Shown here: piece by piece, positions 40,119 through 49,332 of the stretch
Layout: every line of letters begins with the position of its first letter
How positions within the stretch are numbered: position 1 is the first letter of the stretch
Origin: Hyphomicrobiales bacterium
GTDB taxonomy: Bacteria; Pseudomonadota; Alphaproteobacteria; Rhizobiales; Rhizobiaceae
DNA: 58,853 nt
Direction: 5' to 3'
Assembly (NCBI GenBank): GCA_900471525.1
Contig: UCEZ01000034.1
Coordinates: 1-58,853 of the forward strand
Notes under the pieces: model-generated
What the model was told of the DNA's origin: nothing
Databases searched by the model: none
The model's input: only the letters and a program-made list of their open reading frames with translations
Position numbers and translations under genes: made by a program

Positions 40119-41063
40119 TCAGGATTTTGGCAGACCGGGCGGATTGGTTTCCGATTTCGGCAAGGCTTCCTCGGTGAGGTGCCAGCGGTCGAGGATCTTT
40201 GCGTAGACGCCGTTTTCGATCAGGCCATTGGTGGCGATCGTCAGTGCGGCGGCCAATCCGCTTCCCTTCTTCGTGGTGATGGCTACGTCTGAGCGGTCGG
40301 GCCAACCGGCACTCAAGGTGCCGACGCGTTTGATATTCTGGTCACGGGCGGCGATGTAGACGAGTTGCGCATGCGGCTGGACGATCACATCGGCGCGGCC
40401 CGAGGACACCGCCAGGAGACTTGCCGCCTCGTCGTCGTAATATTGCAGTTCCAGCGGTTTCAAGCCTGCCGCAACATTCTCGTCGTTCCATCGGAGCAGG
40501 ATGCGCTCCTGATTGGTGCCGGCGCCGACGATGATCCGGAGACCCGCCGCATCCTTCGGCTCCCTGATCGACGTGATCGCGCTATCGGACTTGACGAAGA
40601 AGCCGTGCAGACCTTGACGGTAGGTGGAAAAATCGAATTTCTCCTTGCGCTGCTCCGTGACGCCGACATTGGAGATGACCGCATCATATTTGCCGGAGGT
40701 GAGCCCGAGCGGCCAGTCGATCCAGGCGACCGGAACGAGTTCCAGTTCGAGCCCGAGGCTATCGGCAATGGCGGACGCATAATCCGGATCGGCGCCGACG
40801 ACGGTCTTTGCATCCGTCGCATAGGTGGCCAGCGGCGGCCCGCCGGGGCTGACGGCAACCGTGAACTTGCCCGGTGCGACGAAGACGAAATCCTTCGAAA
40901 TCGCTGCGATGGCCGCTTCGTTTTTCTCTGCCCGGACGCGGCCGGGTTGCTCCGGGCTCAGGTCGAAGACGTCCTCGCCGGCGCGTGCAGCGGTCCCGAA
41001 CAGAGCGAGGGTCAATGCAAGGGCTGCAATCAGGAAGGGGCGAAAAACCGGTTGGTCGGTCAT
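40119..41063 (-). CDS. Amino-acid ABC transporter binding protein (second copy)
   Basis: A 314-residue periplasmic family 3 binding protein with a signal peptide (IAALALTLALFGTAARAGED). It is a paralogue of the product of the gene just upstream: both have TFDLSP/VFDLSPEQ, FVAPGKFTVAVSPGGPPLAT, then SGKYDAVISNVGVTEQRKEK and FDFSTYRQGLHGFFVKSD. Several ligand-side residues differ (VSPGGPPLA here, INAWDPPIA in the other), so the two may bind different ligands for one transporter. MTDQ at 41063 is the start: GGAG is about nine bases upstream. Confidence 0.87.
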   Translation of the reverse strand: MTDQPVFRPFLIAALALTLALFGTAARAGEDVFDLSPEQPGRVRAEKNEAAIAAISKDFVFVAPGKFTVAVSPGGPPLATYATDAKTVVGADPDYASAIADSLGLELELVPVAWIDWPLGLTSGKYDAVISNVGVTEQRKEKFDFSTYRQGLHGFFVKSDSAITSIREPKDAAGLRIIVGAGTNQERILLRWNDENVAAGLKPLELQYYDDEAASLLAVSSGRADVIVQPHAQLVYIAARDQNIKRVGTLSAGWPDRSDVAITTKKGSGLAAALTIATNGLIENGVYAKILDRWHLTEEALPKSETNPPGLPKS

Positions 41064-41135
41064 TGTCGTGATCTCCATGGGAAAAACGTGTTCGACCCGG
41101 CATCGCACTCCGATGCCGGGTCGCCTCGTGCCGCG

Positions 41136-42080
41136 TCAGGAACCGCTCTTCGGCAAGCCGGCGGGATTGGTCTGGGACTGGTCGATGCCTTCGGCATCAA
41201 GGCTCCAGCGCTTGAGCACTTCGCCATACTTGCCGCTCTTGATCAGATCGTTGATCGCGATGGTGACGGCACCGGCAAGGCCCGCGCCCTTGCGGGTCGT
41301 CACGGCGATTTCGGCCGTCAGCGGCCAGCCGCCGCTGACGATACCGACGAGCTTGGTATCGTGTTTGATCGATGCGCCATAAGCCCGGGTCGCGTTCGGA
41401 TTGAACTCGACATCGGCACGGCCCGACTGCAGGGCAAGATCGCTTGCGGCGCGGTCGTCGTAGTACTGCACCTCGATCGGCGCCAGGCCTGCGGCGACGT
41501 TCTGGCGGTCCCATTCCAGGATGATCTTTTCCTGGTTGGTACCCGCACCAGTGATGACCTTCAGGCCGGCGACGTCCTTCGGTTCCTTGATCTCGGTGAT
41601 CTTGCTGTCGGACTTGACGTAAAAGCCGAGTACGTCCTTGCGATAGGTGGAGAAATCGAACTTCTCCTTGCGCTCTTCGGTCACGGTCACGTTGCTGATG
41701 ACGGCGTCATATTTGCCGGATGCGACACCCAGCGGCCAGTCAGCCCAGGCAACCGAGACGATTTCAAGCTCGAGACCGAGCGAATCCGCCAGCAGCGAGG
41801 CAAGATCGGGATCGGCGCCGACGATGGTCTTCGCGTCATTGGCGAAAGTGGCGATCGGCGGATCCCAGGCATTGATGGCCACCGTGAACTTGCCCGGCGT
41901 CACGAACTTGAAGTCGGGCGAAAGCGCCTTGATCGCCGCTTCGCTCTTTTCGGCGCGGACCCGGTTCGAGGTATCCGGGCTGAGATCGAACGTATCGGCC
42001 GCCTGCGCCGCGCCGAACCCAAGCGCCGCAATGGTCACGGCGCCTGCCATCAGAAGTTTAGCCGTCTGAAGAATAGTCAT
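41136..42080 (-). CDS. Amino-acid ABC transporter binding protein (first copy)
   Basis: A 314-residue family 3 binding protein, signal peptide MTILQTAKLLMAGAVTIAAL with cleavage near AQA-AD. The fold blocks include GKFTVAINAWDPPIATFAND, VGADPDLASLLADSLGLELE and SGKYDAVISNVTVTEERKEK. It is the same length as its neighbour and clearly arose with it by tandem duplication. A cystine- or S-alkylcysteine-type ligand is inferred from the operon, not seen in the sequence. GGAGACGGGAAAC precedes the ATG. Confidence 0.88.
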   Translation of the reverse strand: MTILQTAKLLMAGAVTIAALGFGAAQAADTFDLSPDTSNRVRAEKSEAAIKALSPDFKFVTPGKFTVAINAWDPPIATFANDAKTIVGADPDLASLLADSLGLELEIVSVAWADWPLGVASGKYDAVISNVTVTEERKEKFDFSTYRKDVLGFYVKSDSKITEIKEPKDVAGLKVITGAGTNQEKIILEWDRQNVAAGLAPIEVQYYDDRAASDLALQSGRADVEFNPNATRAYGASIKHDTKLVGIVSGGWPLTAEIAVTTRKGAGLAGAVTIAINDLIKSGKYGEVLKRWSLDAEGIDQSQTNPAGLPKSGS

Positions 42081-42158
42081 GTTTCCCGTCTCCTTTTTCA
42101 TCTTTAAGTTGTAGTTGTTGATGGTTCCACCCCGTCCGCCCAGGCGGCCGGGAATCTG

Positions 42159-43937
42159 CTAGAGAACTTTTGCGAGGAATTCGCGCGTGCGCGGATGGTC
42201 CGCCTGGCTGAAGATGCGGGCGGGCGGGCCAGCCTCCAGAATGTGACCGCCTTCCATGAAGACGACCGTATCGGCCACTTCGCGGGCAAACCCGACCTCG
42301 TGGGTGACGATGACCAGCGTCGTGCCGGTGCGCGCCAGTTCCTTGATGACATCGAGCACTTCGCCGACAAGCTCCGGATCGAGCGCCGAGGTCGGCTCGT
42401 CAAACAGCAGCACCTTGGGCTTCAACGCCAGCGCGCGGGCGATGGCAACGCGCTGCTGCTGGCCGCCGGAAAGCTGGCGGGGATAGGCATCGATCTTGTC
42501 CGTGAGGCCGACGCGCGCAAGCAGTTCGCCGGCGAACCGTATAGCTTCGTCGCGATCCGTTCCGCGAACCTGCATGGGTGCCTCGATCAGGTTTTCCAAG
42601 ACGGTCAGATGCGGAAAGAGATTGAAGTTCTGGAAGACCATGCCAATATCGGCGCGGCGCTTCAGAATATCCTTTTCCTTGAGTTCATAGAGCGTCTCGC
42701 CCTTTTGGGCATAGCCGACAAGGTCGCCGTCGACGGAGATGAAACCGCTATCGACCCGCTCCAGGTGATTGATGGCGCGCAGCAGTGTCGATTTGCCCGA
42801 CCCCGAGGGACCGAGAATAGCGGTGACACTTCCAGCCGCCAGAGTGAGGTCGATATTGTCGAGCACCTTGAGCGAACCGAAGCTCTTGGAAATGCCATGG
42901 ATACGCACGGCGCCACCGGCCCTGAGCAAGGGAGCGTCCCGGAAACCAGTCAGGCGGGCGGTGGGGCTCACAACGGCTAGAGGTTGCGGCGCCGGGCGGC
43001 GAAACTGCGCGAAGAAGGCCTGAAAGGGCAACGGCACCGGGTTGCGGACGGCGCCCCTGGAGAAATAGCGCTCGATATAATGCTGGGCGATCGACAGCAC
43101 GGTCATGATGACCAGGTACCAGGCGGTCGCGACCATCAGCAGCGGAATGACTTCGAGATTGCGGCGATAGATCACCTGCACCGTGTAAAACAGCTCCGGC
43201 AAGGCGAGCACGTAGACCATGGATGTGCTCTTTGCGAGCCCGATGATCTCGTTGAAGCCGGTCGGCAGGATGGAACGCATGGCCTGCGGCAACACGATGC
43301 GGAATACCTGGCGACGGCGCGGCAGGCCAAGGGCGGCGGCTGCTTCCAATTGTCCCTGATCGACGGAAAGAATGCCGCCGCGGACGATTTCCGAGAAGAA
43401 GGCGGACTGATTGAGCGTCAGGCCGAGGAACGCGGCAGCAAACGGGGTCAACAATTGAACGGTCGGGTAATCCAGAAGCACCGTATCGGTAAACGGCACG
43501 CCGATCCGGATGGTCTCATAGAGATAGCCGAGATTGTTGAGAACGAGCAGCAGGACAATCAGCGGGATGGAACGCAACAGCCAGACGTACCCCCACGACA
43601 GGCCCGAAAGCAGCGGCGACTTGGAAACCCGGGCAAGCGCCAGCGCAGTGCCTAGCACCGAGCCGGAAACGGTCGCCAGCGCGGTGAGCAGCAATGTCCT
43701 GCCAAGACCCGCAAGAACCGGTTCGGCGAAGAACCATTCGGCAAAGACATTCCAGCCCCAGCGCGGATTTGTGAACGTCGAATAGAGCACGGCCGCGATG
43801 ACGACGCCTGCGAAAACCGTGCCGACCAGGCGGCCCGGATGGCGGGCTGGAACGATGCGGTAGCGGGCATAGTCCTGGCTGTGCTCGGCCGCTCTCCGGT
43901 CGGGCTCGATGCCCGCAAAATCTGTCGTCAGCGCCAT
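42159..43937 (-). CDS. Fused permease and ATPase of an amino-acid ABC transporter
   Basis: A 592-residue fusion. Residues 1-310 are a His/Glu/Gln-type permease: helices at [19 protein letters not shown] and [20 protein letters not shown], and the EAA loop in [20 protein letters not shown]. After a linker (about 310-340), residues 340-592 are a full ATPase: Walker [13 protein letters not shown]-loop [16 protein letters not shown], signature [15 protein letters not shown], Walker [14 protein letters not shown]-loop VTHEVGFA. In most systems these are separate genes (TcyL/M and TcyN). The fusion gives a homodimeric four-domain transporter. The binding proteins are the next two genes. Confidence 0.92.
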   Translation of the reverse strand: MALTTDFAGIEPDRRAAEHSQDYARYRIVPARHPGRLVGTVFAGVVIAAVLYSTFTNPRWGWNVFAEWFFAEPVLAGLGRTLLLTALATVSGSVLGTALALARVSKSPLLSGLSWGYVWLLRSIPLIVLLLVLNNLGYLYETIRIGVPFTDTVLLDYPTVQLLTPFAAAFLGLTLNQSAFFSEIVRGGILSVDQGQLEAAAALGLPRRRQVFRIVLPQAMRSILPTGFNEIIGLAKSTSMVYVLALPELFYTVQVIYRRNLEVIPLLMVATAWYLVIMTVLSIAQHYIERYFSRGAVRNPVPLPFQAFFAQFRRPAPQPLAVVSPTARLTGFRDAPLLRAGGAVRIHGISKSFGSLKVLDNIDLTLAAGSVTAILGPSGSGKSTLLRAINHLERVDSGFISVDGDLVGYAQKGETLYELKEKDILKRRADIGMVFQNFNLFPHLTVLENLIEAPMQVRGTDRDEAIRFAGELLARVGLTDKIDAYPRQLSGGQQQRVAIARALALKPKVLLFDEPTSALDPELVGEVLDVIKELARTGTTLVIVTHEVGFAREVADTVVFMEGGHILEAGPPARIFSQADHPRTREFLAKVL

Positions 43938-43974
43938 GTCTATCCCCTTGTCGTTTCTGAATTTGCTGGAGCGT

Positions 43975-44529
43975 TCAGTGATTTCCGGCTGCGAACCGCA
44001 ACGGTTCTTCCGCGGACACGACCCCCGGCACGCCCACCGTCGCGAGATGACCGATCTCCTTTTCGAACGGCAAAGACTTGTAGATTTCCGGATCGGCTTC
44101 GGTATCGAAGAGAGCCGTGTAGCCGTAGGTCAGATAGAGGCCGACCGCCTCCGGCTGGCGGAAGCCGGTGGTCAGGTAGATGCGCGAGTACCCCTGCCGG
44201 GCAGCCTGGATTTCCAGTTCGACGAGAACTTTGCGGGCGAGCCCCTGCCGGCGCAGATCGGAGCGCGTCCAGATGCGCTTGAACTCGGCGGTGCGCTCGT
44301 CATAGTGCTTGAAGGCGCCGCCACCGATGGTCTCGCCATTGCGCAGCAGAAGCAGGAAATTGCCGTGGGGCGGTGCGAAGGCTTCCGCCGGATACCGGTT
44401 CATTTCCTCGACAGCGCCGGCAGCGCTGAAATAGGAGCCGTAGCGGCTGTCATATTCGAAGGTCAGTTCGTCGATCAGCGGTTTTGCGCGGGGATCGAGG
44501 GGCGTCGTATAGAGAAACGTATCGCTCAT
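43975..44529 (-). CDS. GNAT family N-acetyltransferase
   Basis: A 184-residue acetyltransferase. The GNAT core shows strand 4 / motif A: AEFKRIWTRSDLRRQGLARK (the R-x-x-G-x-A acetyl-CoA loop), then VLVELEIQAARQGYSRIYLT and GLYLTYGYTALFDTEADPEI. In the B. subtilis ytmI and yxe operons a GNAT enzyme (SnaA, YxeL) N-acetylates S-modified cysteines before oxidation; the same place in an equivalent operon suggests that role here. The gene is 18 bases after the M20 hydrolase gene. Confidence 0.86.
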   Translation of the reverse strand: MSDTFLYTTPLDPRAKPLIDELTFEYDSRYGSYFSAAGAVEEMNRYPAEAFAPPHGNFLLLLRNGETIGGGAFKHYDERTAEFKRIWTRSDLRRQGLARKVLVELEIQAARQGYSRIYLTTGFRQPEAVGLYLTYGYTALFDTEADPEIYKSLPFEKEIGHLATVGVPGVVSAEEPLRFAAGNH

Positions 44530-44547
44530 TTCGCCAATCCTGTTGTC

Positions 44548-45729
44548 TTAGCTGAGAAAGGTTTCTGCCAGCCGCACCCAGTAGCGGGCGGCAGGCGCGA
44601 TGATCGTGTCGTCGAAATCGTAATGGGCGCTGTGCAGGGGCGCGGTATCGCCATTGCCGACGAAGAGGTAGGAGCCCGGCCGCTCCTGCAGCATGAAGGC
44701 GAAGTCTTCACTTGCCGTGCGCGGCTTGAAGCCTTCCTCGACCTTCGCTGGACCGAATGTGTCGAGGGCGACCTTTCGCGCGAATTCGGTCTGGTCGCGA
44801 TGATTGATCAGCGCCGGAAAGCCGAGCCGGTAATCGACCTCCGCTACCGCGCCAAAACTCTCCGCCTGTGCACGGGCAAGCGCCGGGATGCGATCCCGCA
44901 GTTGCTGGCGGACGCCTTCGCTGAAAGCGCGCATGGTCAGCTTCAATTCGACGCTTTCGGGGATCACATTCGAGGCGGAGCCGGCATGGATGGACCCGAC
45001 CGTCACCACCGCCATCTCCTGCGGATCGACATTACGCGACACGACGCTCTGCAACGCGGTGATGAAGGAGGCCGACGCCAGCACCGGATCGACCGCGCGG
45101 TGCGGTTCGGCCCCATGGCCGCCCTTGCCGACGATCCTGATCTTGGCCTGGTCGACCGACGCCATTGCCGCGCCGGCGACGAAGCCGAACTGTCCTGATG
45201 GCACGCTCGGCCAGTTATGCAGCCCGAAGACGGCATCGACGGGAAAGCGCTCGAAAAGCCCCTCGGAAATCATCTTGCGGGCACCGGCGCCGATTTCCTC
45301 GGCCGGCTGAAAGATCAGGTGCAGCGTGCCGTTGAAGGTACCGCTTTCGGCCAGATACCGCGCCGCGGCGAGAAGGATCGACGTATGCCCATCGTGACCA
45401 CAGGCGTGCATCACGCCCGGATTGTTGCTTGCATAGGCAAGCTCGGTTGCCTCCTCGATCGGCAACCCGTCCATGTCGGCGCGGATGCCGATCCGCCGCT
45501 CGCCGTCACCCCGCTTGAGGGTCGCGACAAGGCCGGTTCCGGCGATGCCCGTCGTCACCTCGTACCCCCAGGAGGATAAGTGGGAGGCAACGAGCTTGCT
45601 GGTGCGGCGCTCCTGGAAAGCGAGTTCCGGGTACTGGTGCAGGTCGTGGCGAAGCGCGATGATCTCGTCGAGATAGGCGGCGATACCTTGTGAAACCGGA
45701 TCGTTAATGCGCGGGGCGATAATGTTCAT
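44548..45729 (-). CDS. M20 family amidohydrolase
   Basis: A 393-residue M20D peptidase/aminoacylase. Blocks: RHDLHQYPELAFQERRTSKL, IGIRADMDGLPIEEATELAY, then MHACGHDGHTSILLAAARYL (metal-binding His and Asp) and LIFQPAEEIGAGARKMISEG. A dimerisation insert (KIRIVGKGGHGAEPHRAVDP) follows. M20D enzymes remove N-acyl groups from amino acids; SndA and YxeP, the equivalents in B. subtilis, deacetylate N-acetylcysteine compounds. It lies between the NtaA-type monooxygenase and the acetyltransferase, with gaps under 20 bases. Confidence 0.92.
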   Translation of the reverse strand: MNIIAPRINDPVSQGIAAYLDEIIALRHDLHQYPELAFQERRTSKLVASHLSSWGYEVTTGIAGTGLVATLKRGDGERRIGIRADMDGLPIEEATELAYASNNPGVMHACGHDGHTSILLAAARYLAESGTFNGTLHLIFQPAEEIGAGARKMISEGLFERFPVDAVFGLHNWPSVPSGQFGFVAGAAMASVDQAKIRIVGKGGHGAEPHRAVDPVLASASFITALQSVVSRNVDPQEMAVVTVGSIHAGSASNVIPESVELKLTMRAFSEGVRQQLRDRIPALARAQAESFGAVAEVDYRLGFPALINHRDQTEFARKVALDTFGPAKVEEGFKPRTASEDFAFMLQERPGSYLFVGNGDTAPLHSAHYDFDDTIIAPAARYWVRLAETFLS

Positions 45730-45746
45730 GGCCGTTCACCGGCGCC

Positions 45747-47096
45747 TCAGGCGCCGACCGCCTTTCCGCGTTCGACTTCATCCAGAGGAAGCGCGTAGCG
45801 GCTTTCGCGATAAGGCAGCCCCAGATGATCACGCAGCGTCTCGCCTTCCAGCCGCGGGTTGAAATAGCCGCGCTTCTCAAGGATCGGCAGGACTTGGTTT
45901 GCGAAATCGTCGAGCCCTTCGGCGATTACCGGGAAGCCGAGGATGAAGCCGTCGGCAGCGCCCTGATCCACCCAGCGGACGACCTCATCGGCAATATGGT
46001 CCGCCGTGCCGATGAAGGCCGTCCGGGGTGTCGCGACATCGAGGGCGATTTCCCGCAGGGTGAGGTTTTTCTCGCGCGCTGTCCTCTTGATGCGATCGGT
46101 GGTGGCGCGAAAGCTGTTCTTGCCGATGTCGCCGAGATCAGGGAAGGCTTCGTCGAGCGCATAGACGCTGAAATCGTGATGATCGAAGAAACGGCCGAGA
46201 TAGAGCAGCGCCTCCTCGATGGTGACGAGGCTGCGGATCGCCTGGTACTTCCGTTCCGCCTCCTCCGCCGTCGCACCGACGATGGGGCCGATGCCCGGAT
46301 AGACACCGATCTCAGCCGCGCGGCGCCCTTGCGCAATCGCGCTTTGCTTCACCTGCTTGTAAAAGACCTGGGCTTCCTCGATCGGACCGCCATTGGTGAA
46401 GACCGCGTCGGCATGTTTGCCGGCCAGCCGGATGCCCGAGTCGGACGCGCCGGCCTGGAACACCACCGGCTGCCCCTGCTTCGAGCGGCCGATGTTCAAC
46501 GGCCCTTCGATGCGGAAGAAGCGCCCCTTGTGGTCAAGCCGGCGAAGTTTGGTCTTGTCGGCATAGACGCCCGTCTCCCGATTACGCACGAAGGCGTCAT
46601 CGTCCCAGGAATCCCAAAGCCCCTTGATGGCATCGAGATATTCGTCGGCGATCTCGTAGCGCAGTTCGTGTTCGGGATGTTCGCGGCTGTAGTTGCGACC
46701 GGAGCCCTCGAGCGGCGAGGTTACCGCATTCCACCCTGCCCGGCCGCCGCTGATCAGGTCGATGGTGGCGAACTGGCGGGCAACGGTGAAGGGATCGCTG
46801 TAGGAGGTCGAGACCGTGCCGACGAGACCGATCTTCGAGGTCGATGCCGCAAGCGCCGAAAGGATGGAAATCGGCTCGAAGCGGTTGAGGAAATGCGGGA
46901 TCGACTGCTCGTTGATGTAGAGGCCATCAGCGACGAAGGCAAAGGCGATGCCTGCTGCTTCGGCCTTGCGTGCAGTCTCGACAAAAAATGCGAAATTGAC
47001 ACTGGCGTCGGCCGGGCCGCTTGGATGCTTCCAGGCATTCATATGGCCGCCTGGCCCCTGTAGCATGATGCCGAATGTGACGTGTTTCCGGGTCAT
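45747..47096 (-). CDS. NtaA/SnaA/DszA-type flavin monooxygenase (CmoJ/YxeK-like)
   Basis: A 449-residue FMN-dependent monooxygenase. Family blocks: HVTFGIMLQGPGGHMNAWKH, then FAFFVETARKAEAAGIAFAF, FATIDLISGGRAGWNAVTSP, and NYSREHPEHELRYEIADEYL. The QGQPVVFQAGASDSGIRLAG block is diagnostic for the NtaA/SnaA/DszA class. In B. subtilis the relatives CmoJ and YxeK oxidatively cleave N-acetylated S-(2-succino)cysteine. Here the same partners are present, so a C-S bond-cleaving role is likely but inferred. Reduced flavin must come from a reductase elsewhere. It follows the first monooxygenase by about 20 bases. Confidence 0.9.
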   Translation of the reverse strand: MTRKHVTFGIMLQGPGGHMNAWKHPSGPADASVNFAFFVETARKAEAAGIAFAFVADGLYINEQSIPHFLNRFEPISILSALAASTSKIGLVGTVSTSYSDPFTVARQFATIDLISGGRAGWNAVTSPLEGSGRNYSREHPEHELRYEIADEYLDAIKGLWDSWDDDAFVRNRETGVYADKTKLRRLDHKGRFFRIEGPLNIGRSKQGQPVVFQAGASDSGIRLAGKHADAVFTNGGPIEEAQVFYKQVKQSAIAQGRRAAEIGVYPGIGPIVGATAEEAERKYQAIRSLVTIEEALLYLGRFFDHHDFSVYALDEAFPDLGDIGKNSFRATTDRIKRTAREKNLTLREIALDVATPRTAFIGTADHIADEVVRWVDQGAADGFILGFPVIAEGLDDFANQVLPILEKRGYFNPRLEGETLRDHLGLPYRESRYALPLDEVERGKAVGA

Positions 47097-47117
47097 AGGA
47101 TCAATCCTTTCCAGATA

Positions 47118-48110
47118 TCAGGCAGCGAGCGAAAGCCGCTCCTTGGCGAGCAGTTCGATGGAGGCAAAGCGCTCTGCCGCTGTCAGCGCGGGCGTTTCGA
47201 TGATGAATTCCTTCACACCGTAGAGCCGATGCAGGTCGTCGAGTTCCTTGCGAACCTGCACTGCCGTGCCATGAAGAATACTCGGCGCCTTTTCTTCGAC
47301 GCGGTAATCAGCAAGGCCGGACTGCCGGGCGAATTCAGCCGCCTGCTCCTCGCTGCCGACATTGACGCTCTGGCCGTTGCTGAGGAAAACCTTGAAGATG
47401 CGGAGATCGGATACGCGTTCCTTCGCCCGCCCTTCATCTTCAGCGACGAAGGCGGCAAGCGTCAGGATCGGCAGCTTGCCGCCACTTTCCCGCTCGTAGA
47501 CCTCAAAGGTTTTTCGCAGGTTTTCCGGATCGCCGTTCAGATGGCCGGCGAAGACAAGCTGCCAGCCCTTTTCCGCCGCCAGCGTTGCGCTTTCAACACC
47601 GGCGCCAAGAAGGAAGCGCTCGGGTGCAATGGCAGGCAACGGTGTGGCGGCGAGCCCCGATCGATCAGGATCGGGCGACAGATATCGATTGAGGTCAGCG
47701 AGTTGCTCGGCAAAAGCCGGTTTGCGTGCCGGGTCGATGGCCGCCTGCAACGCCTTGGTCGAGACCGGAAACCCGCCCGGCGCCTTGCCGACACCGAGAT
47801 CGACACGGCCGGGAGCGAGCGACGACAAGAGGTTGAAGGCCTCGGCCACCTTGTAGGCGCTGTAGTGCTGCAGCATGACTCCACCGGAGCCAATGCGTAT
47901 CCGCGAAGTTCTTGCGAGGAGATAGGCGATCAACACCTCCGGCGCAGAACTGGCGAGGGTTTCCATATTGTGGTGCTCGGCCACCCAGAAACGGTGATAA
48001 CCCAACGTCTCGGCTTTCAAGGCCAGCCTTACGGAAGTTTGAAGCGCGTCGGTTGCGTTTTGGCCGGGATCGATCGGGCTTTTATCGAGAAGGCTAAGCT
48101 GGTAAGACAT
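47118..48110 (-). CDS. MsnO8-type luciferase-like monooxygenase (CmoO-like)
   Basis: A 330-residue protein starting MSYQLSLLDKSPIDPGQNAT, the typical start of the MsnO8 subfamily. It continues with LGYHRFWVAEHHNMETLASS, RTSRIRIGSGGVMLQHYSAY and PGRVDLGVGKAPGGFPVSTK. B. subtilis CmoO (YtmO) belongs here. It is the first gene of the operon. ATG 48110 is chosen; a GTG nine bases further up is possible, and neither has a strong ribosome site. About 260 bases without a gene separate it from the polysaccharide operon. Confidence 0.86.
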   Translation of the reverse strand: MSYQLSLLDKSPIDPGQNATDALQTSVRLALKAETLGYHRFWVAEHHNMETLASSAPEVLIAYLLARTSRIRIGSGGVMLQHYSAYKVAEAFNLLSSLAPGRVDLGVGKAPGGFPVSTKALQAAIDPARKPAFAEQLADLNRYLSPDPDRSGLAATPLPAIAPERFLLGAGVESATLAAEKGWQLVFAGHLNGDPENLRKTFEVYERESGGKLPILTLAAFVAEDEGRAKERVSDLRIFKVFLSNGQSVNVGSEEQAAEFARQSGLADYRVEEKAPSILHGTAVQVRKELDDLHRLYGVKEFIIETPALTAAERFASIELLAKERLSLAA

Positions 48111-48371
48111 ATCGGACACCCAAGCGTTTCGCTGTAGAAGCCCTAATAGTCTATAAAAATAGTAGATAATTAAGCAATGCCGTTCCGTTTATCGCGCGGA
48201 ATGCGAAATTTTGTTTCACCCGCTTTTTTGCAACTTATGGGCGCCAACAAGGCCGTCACCCATAGCCGACTTTCGTTCGTACAGGGTGGCGGTAACGGGC
48301 ATTGGCCAGCCCGTCCCGGTCTGCGAATATTGCCCGACGCCGAATGCGTCGAGCAATATTCGCTGGCTGGA

Positions 48372-49331
48372 TTAGTTCACACCCGAGTCAGGCTTTACGC
48401 GCCAGTTCGGCCGGCCGAGCCCGAAGGGCCAGGCATGGACTTCACGGTCGTTGAAATAGACCACTTCCTTCAGATCGGGAAATTTGGCGTCCTTGGCAGT
48501 CGCCGTCTGTATCCATGGCTGCATATACGCAGCGTCGCCTTCATAGCCCAGTTCCGCCACCCAAATCGGCTTTTTGAACGATACCACCCGCTCATAGCCC
48601 GGTTGCAGGGTCTCGGCAAAGGTCTTGGGCGCACCGTATGCCTTTATGTCATACTGCTGCAGGCCGAAGACCGAGAGACCGATGAGATCAACGTAGCCGT
48701 CACCCGGATAGTATTTTTCCAGACCCTCAAGCCCCTTTGGCGACCACATCATCTGGACCGTTGGGGTATCTCTGCGGAATTGTTCCGCGACTTTCCGAAA
48801 GGCCTTGATGTAGTCCTCCGCAGGCCAGTTGGCCCATGAGAAACGTCCGGATTTGTCTTCCATCTCCTGCGCCCAACGGATGATCACTGGACTTTTCAAG
48901 GTCTTCACCACATCGGAAATCGCCTTGAGATTGGCATCATAGTCCCCAGCCAATACCTTACGGCGCAACTCGTCGGCACTGAGCCGCCAACCTTCGTTCC
49001 AGGACCAGGGTTCGATGGTGATCAGCAATTTACGATTGCGCTGCGCTGCGTAGTTGTCGGCCGAGATCAGGGTCGTCAGATCGACGTCTTCCCAGGGCAG
49101 AAACAGAGCTTCGGTTTCGACACCGTTTTGGTCTCCAAAATCACCATAGGGATCGTAGGCGCCGAATTTGGTGCCGTCAGAATGTATGATCGGCCGCTTG
49201 TCGCCAGCAGCTACATTCATAGCAACATCTTCTGCATAGGCGGGCCACAGGGCGGCGGCGGCGAGGATTGGGGCGACGGGCGTCAGCAGAAGTGCACCTC
49301 CAGCCACCATTCTTAAAAGTCTATGTTTCAT
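48372..49331 (-). CDS. GH26-like exported glycoside hydrolase
   Basis: A 319-residue exported protein (signal MKHRLLRMVAGGALLLTPVA, further hydrophobic to AYA-ED). The fold resembles family 26 beta-mannanases: KLLITIEPWSWNEGWRLSAD, then the acid/base Glu in IIRWAQEMEDKSGRFSWANW and the nucleophile Glu in KKPIWVAELGYEGDAAYMQP. It probably trims or edits the polymer made by the upstream genes. It is the last gene of the operon, with one base between it and the DUF995 gene. It ends within a Gly/Asn-rich tail. Confidence 0.8.
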   Translation of the reverse strand: MKHRLLRMVAGGALLLTPVAPILAAAALWPAYAEDVAMNVAAGDKRPIIHSDGTKFGAYDPYGDFGDQNGVETEALFLPWEDVDLTTLISADNYAAQRNRKLLITIEPWSWNEGWRLSADELRRKVLAGDYDANLKAISDVVKTLKSPVIIRWAQEMEDKSGRFSWANWPAEDYIKAFRKVAEQFRRDTPTVQMMWSPKGLEGLEKYYPGDGYVDLIGLSVFGLQQYDIKAYGAPKTFAETLQPGYERVVSFKKPIWVAELGYEGDAAYMQPWIQTATAKDAKFPDLKEVVYFNDREVHAWPFGLGRPNWRVKPDSGVN

Positions 49332-49332
49332 C

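Noticed and set aside
40365..42107. 580-codon open frame antisense to the two binding-protein genes
   Set aside because: It spans both paralogous genes, which have signal peptides and family blocks; its apparent internal repeat only reflects their duplication.
45825..47063. 412-codon open frame antisense to the NtaA-type monooxygenase
   Set aside because: Mirror frame without domain content or start signal.
48177..48839. 220-codon frame overlapping the end of the GH26-like gene
   Set aside because: Most of it is the mirror of the hydrolase, which has signal peptide and catalytic blocks; the part in the gap has no independent support.
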